DNA of 64,000 bases from Acidicapsa acidisoli (lineage in GTDB: Bacteria; Acidobacteriota; Terriglobia; Terriglobales; Acidobacteriaceae), in contig NZ_JAGSYI010000002.1 in assembly GCF_025685625.1 (NCBI RefSeq), forward strand, positions 496,001 through 560,000, written 5' to 3'. The notes beneath the pieces are model-generated. The model ran no database searches. It was not told where the DNA came from and was given only the letters and a program-made list of their open reading frames with translations. The translations under genes and the position numbers were made by a program. This document shows positions 51,835-60,803 of this stretch, piece after piece; the stretch's first letter is position 1, and each line of letters opens with the position of its first letter.

Positions 51835-54042
51835 ATGACAGAATTCACAAATCCCTTTGAAAGACCCTTCGAAATCGAGCGAAGGCATTTCATCCCGCGG
51901 CTGCTCACCAACCCGAACTACTTCGGAAACCTGCCTGACAGCCCGTACAAACCCGTCAAGGAAATCATCGCCAACACCTCCTACGAGGAACTGAAGTGCA
52001 TTGGCTTCAACCCTCAGCTCAGCCGCATCGAGGGGGTTGTCTGGATCAAGCAATCCACCGGATACAACGGCGGCCTCTGCACCAACGGCTCGCTGGAATA
52101 CGTCAGCTTTTATCTGTCCTACGACAACGGCGTCACCTGGCTCTTCCAGGGAACGACGAATTTCCAGGTCTTCGACGTCGATATCCATCATCCGCTCGAA
52201 TACGCAGTCGATCTCGCCATCTCACCCGAACGAAAACTTTGCCGCGAGGCCAACCTGCCTCTGCTGCGCGGAGTTCTCTCCTGGGCCACGCCGCCCACCA
52301 GTCCAACCATTCCGCCCGTGTGGGGCAACATCCTCGAAACCCGCATCCAGATCGCGCCCTATCTCCGAAAAATTCCGATTCACGATTTCTTCCAGACCGT
52401 CGATGTCAAACTGCCGAGCGATGTCGCCGAACTCATCTCCACCAGCGCCACCATCGACCTCGCTGAACCCAAGGAACTCTCTCCGGCCGAATTGCAAAAA
52501 CTATACGGCGATACCTCGGTTCCCGCTCATCGCTATCTGCACAAAACCGTCCAGAAAGCGCTGAATTTCCCGGCTGGACTGACAAAATCGACCAGCCTCT
52601 TCAGCGGCCTGGACATCGACATCGCCGCCATCATCGCAGAGCTGGAAAACCCCAACGGCAGCACCGAATTCGAGCAGCTCGAATGCATCGGCCTGGACGA
52701 AGGCGGAATCGTAGACGCCCTCGTTGGAACCCTCCAGATCAAGCTTCCCATCGGCTACTCCGGCGGCCTGTGCACCGCTGGCAGCACCGAGTATGTTGCC
52801 TTCTGGATCGACTGGGGCAGCGGCTGGGAGTGGGCGGGAACGCCGTCCGTGAGAGTCTTCGACATAGCCTCAATTCCCAGCGAAGGTCTGAGCTACGCCG
52901 TCTATTGGCCGGTCGACCTCAACTCCCATCGCAAACCATGCACCGAAGGACCGGTAACCGCGAAAGTCCGGGCCATCCTCTCCTGGGATATCGCTCCGCC
53001 CGCAACCGATCCGGACTACGTTCCAGTCTGGGGCAATCGCCTCCAAACGCACATCCTCGTCGACCCAGGCGTACCGGTCCAGACCGGTAACTACACGCCG
53101 TTCCTGCAATCGATCTGCGACGTCGCCGTCTGCGATATCGACCAGACAACAGGCTGGGCGCCCGGCGACAGTCCCTTCGGAGCCTCAATCTCCATCTTCG
53201 GTTACATCCCGGGCGCGCCAACGCTGGATGTCATCCTCGCCGGCAATGCACCGCTCTATCAGATCACCGTGCAGCAATGGGATACCGCAACCAACACCGG
53301 CATCGGCAGCCCGCAAATACTCACCGATCCGTTCTCCGTCACTGTCACTCAGCAAATTGGCGGCGGAGCCGTAACCAGCTTCCCTCTTACGCAGAGCGCC
53401 CCCGGAGGCTTCTTCACCTACCAGAATGCGACACCCGGCCCAGCAGGCTGGCGAAGCATTTCTCCCGACGGGCTCCTGGCCATCTGGAACTCCGCAGCAT
53501 CAACCGGCACCTGGATGATCTCCATGGTAGTAACCGACCCCGTATCCCATGCGACATTCCTCGGAGGTTCGATCGACTGCTCGAATGGAACAACGCGGCA
53601 AGGTGTAGTGATCGATCTGGATCAGCTCGCCCCAGTCACCGATCTCGAGATCACCGGCTACATTCCAGCCGGAAGCTCCGGTCCGTGCCAGTCGGCTGTC
53701 AATTGCCAGACCTTCACCGTGGGCGACACAATCTGTGGCACCTACAGCGTCAGCGACGAGCATCTCGGCAGCTTCAGCCTGAGCGAGGAGCCGTTCCCCA
53801 ACCCAGCCGCCTTCACCATCGACGGCAACCCGGTGGACGGGCTCTCGTATCCCAATCCACTGCTTCCGCTCTCCGGAACAAAATCCGGCGTGTGGACCTT
53901 CGACACCACCGGCCTACCAGCCTGCGGTTACACGATCCAGCTTCTCTCCGGAGACAGGACGATCGTTGACTGCGTAACCAACTGGGAAAACAACTCCGAG
54001 TTCAAAGGCTTCTGCCTGAAAGAACCCGGAGCGGCCAGCTAA
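51835..54042 (+). CDS. Unknown 735-residue protein with two repeated beta-type domains
   Basis: I do not recognise a named family. No signal peptide. Residues 49-174 and 279-410 are two copies of one domain sharing E-x-L-x-CIG, GYxGGLCTxGSxEYVxF, a later Cys, an R-x-x-LSW motif and PVWGNxLxTxI. A 100-residue helical linker joins them. Residues 425-735 look like two further beta-sandwich units (GASISIFGYIPGAPTLDVIL; DLEITGYIPAGSSGPCQSAV) with several Cys. GAGGAG precedes ATG 51835. The next two small genes follow after 3 and 4 bases, so the three are one operon. A structural or surface role is only a guess. Confidence 0.8.
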   Translation: MTEFTNPFERPFEIERRHFIPRLLTNPNYFGNLPDSPYKPVKEIIANTSYEELKCIGFNPQLSRIEGVVWIKQSTGYNGGLCTNGSLEYVSFYLSYDNGVTWLFQGTTNFQVFDVDIHHPLEYAVDLAISPERKLCREANLPLLRGVLSWATPPTSPTIPPVWGNILETRIQIAPYLRKIPIHDFFQTVDVKLPSDVAELISTSATIDLAEPKELSPAELQKLYGDTSVPAHRYLHKTVQKALNFPAGLTKSTSLFSGLDIDIAAIIAELENPNGSTEFEQLECIGLDEGGIVDALVGTLQIKLPIGYSGGLCTAGSTEYVAFWIDWGSGWEWAGTPSVRVFDIASIPSEGLSYAVYWPVDLNSHRKPCTEGPVTAKVRAILSWDIAPPATDPDYVPVWGNRLQTHILVDPGVPVQTGNYTPFLQSICDVAVCDIDQTTGWAPGDSPFGASISIFGYIPGAPTLDVILAGNAPLYQITVQQWDTATNTGIGSPQILTDPFSVTVTQQIGGGAVTSFPLTQSAPGGFFTYQNATPGPAGWRSISPDGLLAIWNSAASTGTWMISMVVTDPVSHATFLGGSIDCSNGTTRQGVVIDLDQLAPVTDLEITGYIPAGSSGPCQSAVNCQTFTVGDTICGTYSVSDEHLGSFSLSEEPFPNPAAFTIDGNPVDGLSYPNPLLPLSGTKSGVWTFDTTGLPACGYTIQLLSGDRTIVDCVTNWENNSEFKGFCLKEPGAAS

Positions 54043-54045
54043 CCA

Positions 54046-54378
54046 ATGAACGACCTGTATCGCCTGCTGCTCGGCGTTCTATGCGTCTGGCGAATCACGC
54101 ATCTCTTCCAGGCCGAAGATGGCCCATGGGACGTGATCGTCCGCATCCGCCAAGCGGCAGGCGACGGGATTGCCGGTCAACTGCTCGATTGCTTCTATTG
54201 CCTGAGCCTGTGGATTTCCATCCCGCTGGCCTGGGCAATAGGGCATTCGATCCAGGAAAAAATCCTGATGGGTCTGGCCTTCTCAGGTGGAGCAATCCTG
54301 CTGGAACGCTCTACCTCAAAGGCCATCCCGGACGCTCCAATCATCCAGGCGTTGTTTGAAGAAGACAAGGAGAAATAA
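54046..54378 (+). CDS. DUF1360-like small membrane protein
   Basis: Protein of 110 residues with two hydrophobic parts (LYRLLLGVLCVWRITHLF; CLSLWISIPLAWAIGH). VWRITHLFQAEDGPWDVIVRIR and LLDCFYCLSLWIS with a C-x2-C match the DUF1360 pattern. Function unknown. It starts three bases after the 735-residue gene and is followed after four bases by the CCGQ gene. Confidence 0.75.
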   Translation: MNDLYRLLLGVLCVWRITHLFQAEDGPWDVIVRIRQAAGDGIAGQLLDCFYCLSLWISIPLAWAIGHSIQEKILMGLAFSGGAILLERSTSKAIPDAPIIQALFEEDKEK

Positions 54379-54382
54379 CCAT

Positions 54383-54628
54383 ATGACTTGCTGCGGTCAA
54401 GGAAGAGGCAAAGTCGCCATGAACGGAAAACTCACCCGTCCGGCGCAACGCCCAACACCCGTTTCGAGCGCCGTTCTGTACCAGTACACGGGAACCACAG
54501 GAATGACGGTCACGGGGCCAATCAGCGGCGCAAGATACCGCTTCGATCAACCTGGCGCAAAGGTCCAGATCGATCGACGCGACGTCTCTTCGCTCACCGG
54601 TCTGCCCAATCTCAGCCGCCTGACCTGA
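54383..54628 (+). CDS. Small CCGQ-type protein, third gene of the unknown cassette
   Basis: Protein of 81 residues starting MTCCGQGRGK. The centre SSAVLYQYTGTTGMTVTGPI followed by SGARYRFDQPGAKVQID looks like a compact beta domain, and the end is DVSSLTGLPNLSRL. The Cys-Cys near the N-terminus may bind metal or anchor the protein. AAGGAG lies about 10 bases before ATG 54383. It ends 9 bases from the end of the convergent histidine kinase gene. Too short for a firm family call, but the tight spacing makes it a real gene. Confidence 0.7.
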   Translation: MTCCGQGRGKVAMNGKLTRPAQRPTPVSSAVLYQYTGTTGMTVTGPISGARYRFDQPGAKVQIDRRDVSSLTGLPNLSRLT

Positions 54629-54637
54629 CCGGACATC

Positions 54638-56215
54638 TCAAAGAGCGCTTTGAAGAGCCGCTTCCTCTTTTGCAGCACTTGCCGAAATCTCGCCGGAGGG
54701 CAGGAACACAGAAAACGCAGTCCCGCTGCGGCCCTCTCGCTGCGTGCTCCACACCCGGACGTGCCCATGCTGCCGCTCCAGCAGCTGCGCGACCACCCAC
54801 ATGCCAAGCCCGGTTCCCGTCTCCGTCTTCGTCGTAAAAAAGGGCTCAAAGATGCGCCGCATCGTCACCCGGTCCATGCCTACGCCGGAATCACAGAAGG
54901 TCGCCCGCATCCCGGCTTGCTCCCGGTTCCGCCAGTCGCAGGAAGACTGCAGCCGTATCACCAGACGGCCCCCTTGCGGCATCGCCTCGACGGCATTCGA
55001 CATAAGATTCGCGAAAATCTGTTGCGTCTCGCTCGGCAGGCAGGCGATGCTCGCCTCGCTCTCCGCACGCACTTCCACTGAAATTCCCGCAGCCACTAAC
55101 TTGCCGCGAAACAGAGTCAGAACCGCATCAATCAGCTCCGACAGCTTCGTGGTCTTTGGTGAGCCATTCTGGCGGTGGAACTTCAACGTCTGCTGCGTAA
55201 TCAGCGAGACTCGCATCAGCTCATCCATCGCCTGGCGTGCGTGCGCATGGGCAGTCTCAGTCGTGTCAGCAAGGGTAACCAGAAAAAGCAGGTTTGCGAC
55301 AGCAGCAAGAGGATTGTTGATCTCATGCGCGACCGAGGCCGCCAGCCGTCCCACGACGGCCAGCTTCTCGGCACGCAGCATCGCCTCGTCGGCCTGCTTG
55401 CGCCGGGTTACGTCCGACAGAACGCCCATCACCCGCGTCAAACGCCCCGCGCTATCCCGCTGGCATTTGCTCTGCGACTCCAGCCAGCGCACCGACCCAT
55501 CCGGCCACACGACGCGATATTGGTGGTGGTAATCTGCCACACCCTCGCGAATCCGCCTGGCCGCCTCCTGCACTCCATCCACGTCCTCCGAATGAACATA
55601 CCGCAACCAGGACTCACCAGAAGGCTCGATGGAGCCAGGTTCCAGACCGATCATCCGGTACATTTCGTCGGACCAGTAGCCCGTACCATCTTGCAGATCC
55701 CAGACCCACAACCCCATGCCATTCGACTGCAAGGCAATTTGCAGCAACTCATCGCGGTCTTGCACTGCCTCACTGGCACGGGCGCGTTCCTCAGCCAGCT
55801 GCCGCTCCGCATTGGCAAGGCTTAGCCGCCCGCGCAGTCCTTCCATCGCAATCTGAGCGCGCTGTTGCGCCAGCCGCCGGATTGTGTAGCCCAACAGGAT
55901 CGAGATCGTGAGAAAGACCGCCAGTCGCAATTCCTGCGGAGCGCTTCCCACCGAGAACCGGAACTGGGATCGCGTGAGATACGAATCAACGAGGCTCGCT
56001 TCGGTAAGGGCACAGGATACTCCACCCCACATCCCCAGAAACCACGAGCTCAGAATCACCGCCGGAAACGCGAGAAGCAATGGAAAGGCGCGAAGCGGCT
56101 CAAGCGAGTAAGTCAGACCCGCCGCAATCCCGGCCGCGCAGCAGCCCAGCAATGCGCGGACCATCCATGGCAGCCCTTCCAAGGCCGTGACAGCGGGAAA
56201 CTTCAGTACCTTCAT
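54638..56215 (-). CDS. PAS-domain membrane histidine kinase
   Basis: Sensor kinase of 525 residues. Three to four N-terminal membrane helices (ALLGCCAAGIAAGLTYSL, FPLLLAFPAVILSSWFLG) are followed by a coiled coil, a PAS domain at about residues 155-285 (NGMGLWVWDLQDGTGYWSDE), the phospho-His box LAASVAHEINNPLAAVANL, and a complete ATPase domain (ANLMSNAVEAMP, DSGVGMD, FEPFFTTK, GTGLGMWV). No regulator gene is next to it. Signal unknown. Confidence 0.92.
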   Translation of the reverse strand: MKVLKFPAVTALEGLPWMVRALLGCCAAGIAAGLTYSLEPLRAFPLLLAFPAVILSSWFLGMWGGVSCALTEASLVDSYLTRSQFRFSVGSAPQELRLAVFLTISILLGYTIRRLAQQRAQIAMEGLRGRLSLANAERQLAEERARASEAVQDRDELLQIALQSNGMGLWVWDLQDGTGYWSDEMYRMIGLEPGSIEPSGESWLRYVHSEDVDGVQEAARRIREGVADYHHQYRVVWPDGSVRWLESQSKCQRDSAGRLTRVMGVLSDVTRRKQADEAMLRAEKLAVVGRLAASVAHEINNPLAAVANLLFLVTLADTTETAHAHARQAMDELMRVSLITQQTLKFHRQNGSPKTTKLSELIDAVLTLFRGKLVAAGISVEVRAESEASIACLPSETQQIFANLMSNAVEAMPQGGRLVIRLQSSCDWRNREQAGMRATFCDSGVGMDRVTMRRIFEPFFTTKTETGTGLGMWVVAQLLERQHGHVRVWSTQREGRSGTAFSVFLPSGEISASAAKEEAALQSAL

Positions 56216-56534
56216 TCGGCGTAGGCTCTTCGGAAAGCGTCGTCAACCTGAGCGCGAAACCACGCCCGGATGCACCTATTAGAAATGTCGCGCTGTCCCA
56301 ACAGGAATATTACATAGAAGGGAGCCGCCACGCCAGCTTGGGCTGGCGTCCCTGCGACGCCGTCCAAACCCGAACAGTATTTCGCGAAAACGGACAAGGA
56401 CACTCTCCCGATCCAACAACCGCAAACGGTCAAACCACCTCTTTGCAACCACTTCCAACAACCCGGACCATCCTCTCGACAGGCCATGAAATTGCTACGA
56501 GTGGATGCCAGAAGCACGATCAACGGAGGCATAG
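56216..56534. other. 319-base gene-free stretch with a hairpin
   Basis: Divergent gap between the histidine kinase and the recombinase-domain gene. It holds one perfect hairpin at 56330-56349 (ACGCCAGC, loop TTGG, GCTGGCGT). Nothing else was recognised; promoters for both genes are expected here. Confidence 0.55.
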
Positions 56535-56972
56535 ATGGCGCACTTTGAACGCATTCGCGACGTAATCTCCGGGCCAATGAGCCCCGAGATCATCCAGCAG
56601 CGAACTAAAGCCGGTTGGCAGATGGTTTCGATCGAATGGCGGCGCGAGCTGCCCGATTCGGAGACCCCCTCCGAAGGCGCATACGACGAAGACATCCCCT
56701 ACGGCCTGCGCATCTCCAACGACGGACAGCGTCTCGAAGTCGACCCCACCGAGAACCGCGCCCTCATGCTAATGATGGATCTCCTCGGCCAGGATTTCTC
56801 CTACTCCGCCATCGTCAGCGACCTCAACGAAAAAGGCTTCCGCACCCGCTCCGGGCATCCCTGGACCCGCGTCGCCGTTTTCAACATGATGCCGCGTCTG
56901 ATCGAAGCCGGCCCGCGCATCTTTCACTCCGAAGAGTGGAAAGCCGCTCAACCCTCCCGCCGCGACAGCTGA
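56535..56972 (+). CDS. Recombinase-domain-like small protein
   Basis: Protein of 145 residues. The C-terminal half, LEVDPTENRALMLMMDLLGQ and IVSDLNEKGFRTRSGHPWTR then VAVFNMMPRLIEAG, resembles the Recombinase DNA-binding domain of large serine recombinases. The catalytic resolvase domain is absent, so it cannot be an active recombinase by itself. The N-terminal half is unfamiliar. It may be a domesticated DNA-binding protein. A ribosome-binding GGAGG lies about 8 bases before ATG 56535. Confidence 0.7.
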   Translation: MAHFERIRDVISGPMSPEIIQQRTKAGWQMVSIEWRRELPDSETPSEGAYDEDIPYGLRISNDGQRLEVDPTENRALMLMMDLLGQDFSYSAIVSDLNEKGFRTRSGHPWTRVAVFNMMPRLIEAGPRIFHSEEWKAAQPSRRDS

Positions 56973-57056
56973 TCAGAAGGAACAGAAGAAGACAGAAAAG
57001 AAACAGGCCCTTGAATCCAAGGGCCTATTTTGTGTCAGCTCAAGTTGTCATAAATA

Positions 57057-57446
57057 TTAGCGATGCCCGTGCGGAGCCTCGTGTCCGTGCTCGTCATGCA
57101 TCGCCTGACCGTGAAATTCCGCGCGGTGATCTGCCGGATGTTCTCCACGTGCCGGCAGAGGACCATGGTATCCATGCCGATAATCGAAATGGTGATCCAC
57201 GTGTCCGTAGAATCCATGTGGCCCATGGAACCAGGGTCCCGCGCCGATGAACACACCGCCCGTGAACCACTCCGGCCCATAATACCCATCCGGCGCGCAA
57301 TTATACGGAGGAACTTCGTAGTAGCCGTACGGGCAAACCGGCGGCGCACCAATTTCCACGGCCACTTGTGCAGGGGCCCGATTCGCCGCCCCAAAAAGCA
57401 GGCCGGCAGCAAGAGCTGTCAAACCAAAATACTTCAACATAGGCAT
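57057..57446 (-). CDS. Small secreted Gly/His/Tyr-rich protein
   Basis: Protein of 129 residues with a signal peptide (YFGLTALAAGLLFGAANRAPAQ). The mature part has CPYGYYEVPPYNCAPDGYYG, then FHGPHGFYGHVDHHFDYRHG, and a His-rich end (HDEHGHEAPHGHR). Many His could bind metal. Similar small exported proteins are frequent in Acidobacteriota but have no known function. ATG at 57446 has GAGG upstream. Confidence 0.75.
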   Translation of the reverse strand: MPMLKYFGLTALAAGLLFGAANRAPAQVAVEIGAPPVCPYGYYEVPPYNCAPDGYYGPEWFTGGVFIGAGPWFHGPHGFYGHVDHHFDYRHGYHGPLPARGEHPADHRAEFHGQAMHDEHGHEAPHGHR

Positions 57447-57736
57447 AGTCTTAACCTCAGACCATTGGAAGGGCAGCAGGCACAAATGGTTGTTCGGCAA
57501 TCTTTTTTGCGGCATAAGATATCTGACCACCCCGTCCCAGACCTGTATCGAACCGGACACCAGCCGCACGCAGATCAACCTGCAACCAGTCATGATTCAA
57601 TGAGATATGGCTAAAACTGGAACGCTGGCCCAGCAGTTTACAGAGTGGAAGATCCAGTAACCCGCTAGGCTGGAACTAAGCGTTTCGTCAGGCGGTTTAG
57701 TCTGACTAGGATTCCCTTTTTCGAAAGGCCTTCTCA

Positions 57737-58144
57737 ATGAGCACCGTCAAGCTATGGACCGAGGAAGAAGTCGCAGCAGATCCGCGCGTAAAAGCGGTCT
57801 TCGAAGACATCCGCGCAACTCGCAAATCCGACTTCGTCAATAATTTCTGGCGCGCACTCGCCAATCAACCGGCACTCCTTGAACGCACCTGGTCGAGCAT
57901 CAAGGAAGTCATGGTCCAACCCGGTGCGCTCGACCCGCTCACAAAGGAATTGATCTATATCACGGCTTCCACAATCAACGGCTGCAGCTACTGCATTCAT
58001 TCCCACACCGCAGCAGCCCGCGCCAAGGGTATGACCGACCAGCAACACGCCGAACTCCTCGCCGTAATCGGCATGGCCGCCGAAACCAACGCACTCGCGA
58101 ACGCTCTCCAGATCCTTGTAGATCCGGAGTTCTCAGTGAAATAA
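57737..58144 (+). CDS. Carboxymuconolactone decarboxylase/AhpD-like protein
   Basis: All-helical protein of 135 residues. The AhpD-type redox site is in TINGCSYCIHSHTAAARAKG (C-x2-C followed by H-x-H), and LDPLTKELIYITAST precedes it. Members act as peroxidase partners or decarboxylases; the CxxC plus His suggests a thiol-peroxidase role. Alone in its transcript, as far as can be seen. Confidence 0.88.
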   Translation: MSTVKLWTEEEVAADPRVKAVFEDIRATRKSDFVNNFWRALANQPALLERTWSSIKEVMVQPGALDPLTKELIYITASTINGCSYCIHSHTAAARAKGMTDQQHAELLAVIGMAAETNALANALQILVDPEFSVK

Positions 58145-58269
58145 GTACCTGTCTGGAGAGATTCGCGGCCTTCGCACAGGTCTTCAGGTAGGGTGATTTG
58201 AATCCTTCGACGCGCCTGTCCCGCGCCCATCCTTGGAGAAACCCTCGCAAGGTGTTTCAATAGAGCCAC

Positions 58270-58920
58270 ATGCCTCAAACCGGAACGCTGGTCCTGCTGC
58301 TATTCATCGTGCTCGTAGCCGCCGCCCTCCTGGTGGTCCTGCAGCTCACGCGTCTCGGCTATCTGGTTCGAACATCCATCCCCGACCGTCCCCGCCGTCG
58401 CGTCTTTCTATCCTCGGTCGCGTTCTTCGTAACCTTCCTCGGAGTTCGTCTGCTCGTCTACCTGGTCGATAGCGGCAAGGGTCCATTCCACTGGGTCGTG
58501 ATGGGCGGCCGGCATATCCATCACCTCGTCTGGGGAATTTTGATCCTGCTCCTCGTCGGCTACGGATGGCTGCTTGATCTTGGACGCGCGCACTCGCCGA
58601 TGTCCATCCTGCTCAGCCGCATCATGTCCATCGCCTACGGCGTCGGCGCAGCGCTCACATTGGATGAGTTCGCCCTCTGGCTCAACCTCGACCCCGATGT
58701 CTATTGGGTCAAGACCGGCGGACGTCTCAGCGTTGACGCCGTCGTGCTTTTCGGATCGCTGCTCATGGTCGGCGCCTGGGGCGCGCCATTTTTTCAATCT
58801 CTTCAGCGACTATGGACCCGAGGCGGAACACTCCGCCGCAGAATGGTCAAGCCTATTCGCCGCGTGAAGTGGCCTCATCGGCGTAAAGGCCCGCGATCAA
58901 CTCCGCGTATCGCTCCGTAA
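58270..58920 (+). CDS. Multi-pass membrane protein of unknown function
   Basis: Protein of 216 residues with about five hydrophobic segments, starting VLLLFIVLVAAALLVVLQL. Polar motifs between them stand out: GGRHIHHLVWGI, LTLDEFALWLNLDPDVYW and GGRLSVDAVVLFG. A basic tail ends it. I do not recognise the family. Its last 68 bases overlap the end of the acyl-CoA ligase gene on the opposite strand, the strongest coding overlap in the window. Confidence 0.75.
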   Translation: MPQTGTLVLLLFIVLVAAALLVVLQLTRLGYLVRTSIPDRPRRRVFLSSVAFFVTFLGVRLLVYLVDSGKGPFHWVVMGGRHIHHLVWGILILLLVGYGWLLDLGRAHSPMSILLSRIMSIAYGVGAALTLDEFALWLNLDPDVYWVKTGGRLSVDAVVLFGSLLMVGAWGAPFFQSLQRLWTRGGTLRRRMVKPIRRVKWPHRRKGPRSTPRIAP

Positions 58921-60697
58921 TCACCCGCCGCTTCAGTTTCATGCTGGGCGTTAATTCACCTGAATCCAGCGCCCACTCATCGGCAACCACCCGGAAACGC
59001 TTCATCGTTTCGAAGTTCGCCAGCGTTGAATTCACCTTCGCCACGATCTCCCCGTATTGCGCCGTCACCCTCGGATCAGCCACCAGATCGCGCCGCGTCA
59101 GAGCCCCGATTCCCTGCTGCCGCGCCCAATCCTCCAGCGCCGCAAAATTGGGCGAAATCAGCACCGAAACAAACTTGTGCTTATCTCCCACCAACGCCGC
59201 CTGCGCAACCAGCAGATTGGTCTTGAGCCTGCCTTCGATCGGCTGCGGAGCAATCAGCTTTCCGCCCGAAGTCTTCAGCAGCTCCTTCTTGCGATCCGTA
59301 ATGTATAGGAAGCCGTCGCCGTCGATCTTCGCGATGTCTCCGGTATAAAACCAGCCGTCCGCATCGAAAATTTCGTGCGTAGCCACCAGCTTCTGCCAAT
59401 ACCCCTGAAAGATCCCCGGCCCACGCACCAGCAACTCATCATCCGCTGCCAGCCGGCACTCCACATTCGGCAGCGGCTTACCCACCGTTCCCATCCGATG
59501 CACTCCAGGCGTATTGATGGCAATCACAGGAGAGGTCTCAGTCAATCCATACCCCTCCAACACTGAAATCCCCACCGAAGCAAACCAGTTGCCCGTATCG
59601 ACCCCCAGCGGCGCGCCACCTGAAATGAACTTCGTGATTCGCCCGCCAAAAGCCTCGCGAATCTTCAAATACACCAGCTTTTCCGCCAGCCTCCAAAACG
59701 GCGAGCCAGGCCGTTTCCCGTCGTGAATCATGTCCTTGTAGCCTGCTCCCAGACCAACCGCCCAAGCCAGAATCCGGGCCTTCATCGGCGACACGTTCGA
59801 TTTCTGCTCCACCCCTTGCCGGATCTTTTCATACACCCGCGGCACGCCCACAAAGAGGGTCGGCCTCACCTGCTTCAACGCAAGAATCAGCTTATCGAAC
59901 TGCGTGCAGTACGCCACCTGGGCGTCCGAATAAAACATCGCATAATCCAGCGCCCGCGCCGTGATATGCGACAGCGGCAGATAGGAGATCGACGAATCCT
60001 CCCGTCCCAGCCCAAAGTCTCGCGTGGCATAACTGGTATTTGAGGCCAGATTGCCATGCGTCAGCATCACACCCTTCGGCTCTCCGGTCGTCCCCGAGGT
60101 GTAGATGAGCGTCGCCAGTTCATTCGGCTGCACCGACTCCACAAGCGCGTCAAATTCCGCGTCGCGGTCCAAACCCCGCTCGTCCAGCGATTGCGTCAGC
60201 ATCGAAAACATGACCGCGTCCGGAGGAACAGCGATGGAATCCATCATCACCACATGCTCCAGCGACGTCTCGCCGCGGATCGGATGCACCTTGTCATACA
60301 TCGCCCTCGTCGAAACCACGGCGACCTTCGCGCCCGAGTCGCGCAGCAACTCCCCAATCTGCTCCGTAGTCAGCGTCGGATAAATCGGCACATCCACCGC
60401 GCCAATTCCCAGCACGGCAAAATCCGTAATCTGCCACTCCCAGCGGTTCTCGCTCAAAATCGCAATCCGGTCGCCGCGCACGATGCCCCACTCCCGAAAA
60501 GCCTTCGCCAGAGTCCGCACACGCTGGTAGACCTCAGCAGAGGAAATCCCCTTCCACGCGCCAGCCTCGTCCTGATACAGCATCGCGTCCGTGCGCTTCG
60601 AAGCAGCCACGCGCAAAAACAGCTCATTCACCGTTCGGATATCCCGATTCAGGCCCGTCGTCTCTATCGCTTCCGTCTTCAATTCCGTCCCGCTCAT
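58853..60697 (-). CDS. Long-chain acyl-CoA synthetase (AMP-binding)
   Basis: Adenylate-forming enzyme of 614 residues that activates fatty acids with ATP and CoA. The phosphate loop is LIYTSGTTGEPKGVMLTHGN, followed by EGYGLTETSPVIAINTPG, GWFYTGDIAKIDGDGFLYI and DRKKELLKTSGGKLIAP. It belongs to the long (FAA-type) branch. ATG at 60697 matches the family start with GGAG upstream. The gene end overlaps the membrane-protein gene by 68 bases. Chain-length preference cannot be read. Confidence 0.93.
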   Translation of the reverse strand: MSGTELKTEAIETTGLNRDIRTVNELFLRVAASKRTDAMLYQDEAGAWKGISSAEVYQRVRTLAKAFREWGIVRGDRIAILSENRWEWQITDFAVLGIGAVDVPIYPTLTTEQIGELLRDSGAKVAVVSTRAMYDKVHPIRGETSLEHVVMMDSIAVPPDAVMFSMLTQSLDERGLDRDAEFDALVESVQPNELATLIYTSGTTGEPKGVMLTHGNLASNTSYATRDFGLGREDSSISYLPLSHITARALDYAMFYSDAQVAYCTQFDKLILALKQVRPTLFVGVPRVYEKIRQGVEQKSNVSPMKARILAWAVGLGAGYKDMIHDGKRPGSPFWRLAEKLVYLKIREAFGGRITKFISGGAPLGVDTGNWFASVGISVLEGYGLTETSPVIAINTPGVHRMGTVGKPLPNVECRLAADDELLVRGPGIFQGYWQKLVATHEIFDADGWFYTGDIAKIDGDGFLYITDRKKELLKTSGGKLIAPQPIEGRLKTNLLVAQAALVGDKHKFVSVLISPNFAALEDWARQQGIGALTRRDLVADPRVTAQYGEIVAKVNSTLANFETMKRFRVVADEWALDSGELTPSMKLKRRVITERYAELIAGLYADEATSRGE

Positions 60698-60803
60698 ATA
60701 GCTCCGCAGCAAATCGCCTGGAAAAGCAATGGCCAACGTGCAAGTGTAGCAGCGATGCCATGGGAACGCGCACGCCATGTCATCCTTTCCGAAAGGCCGT
60801 CGA

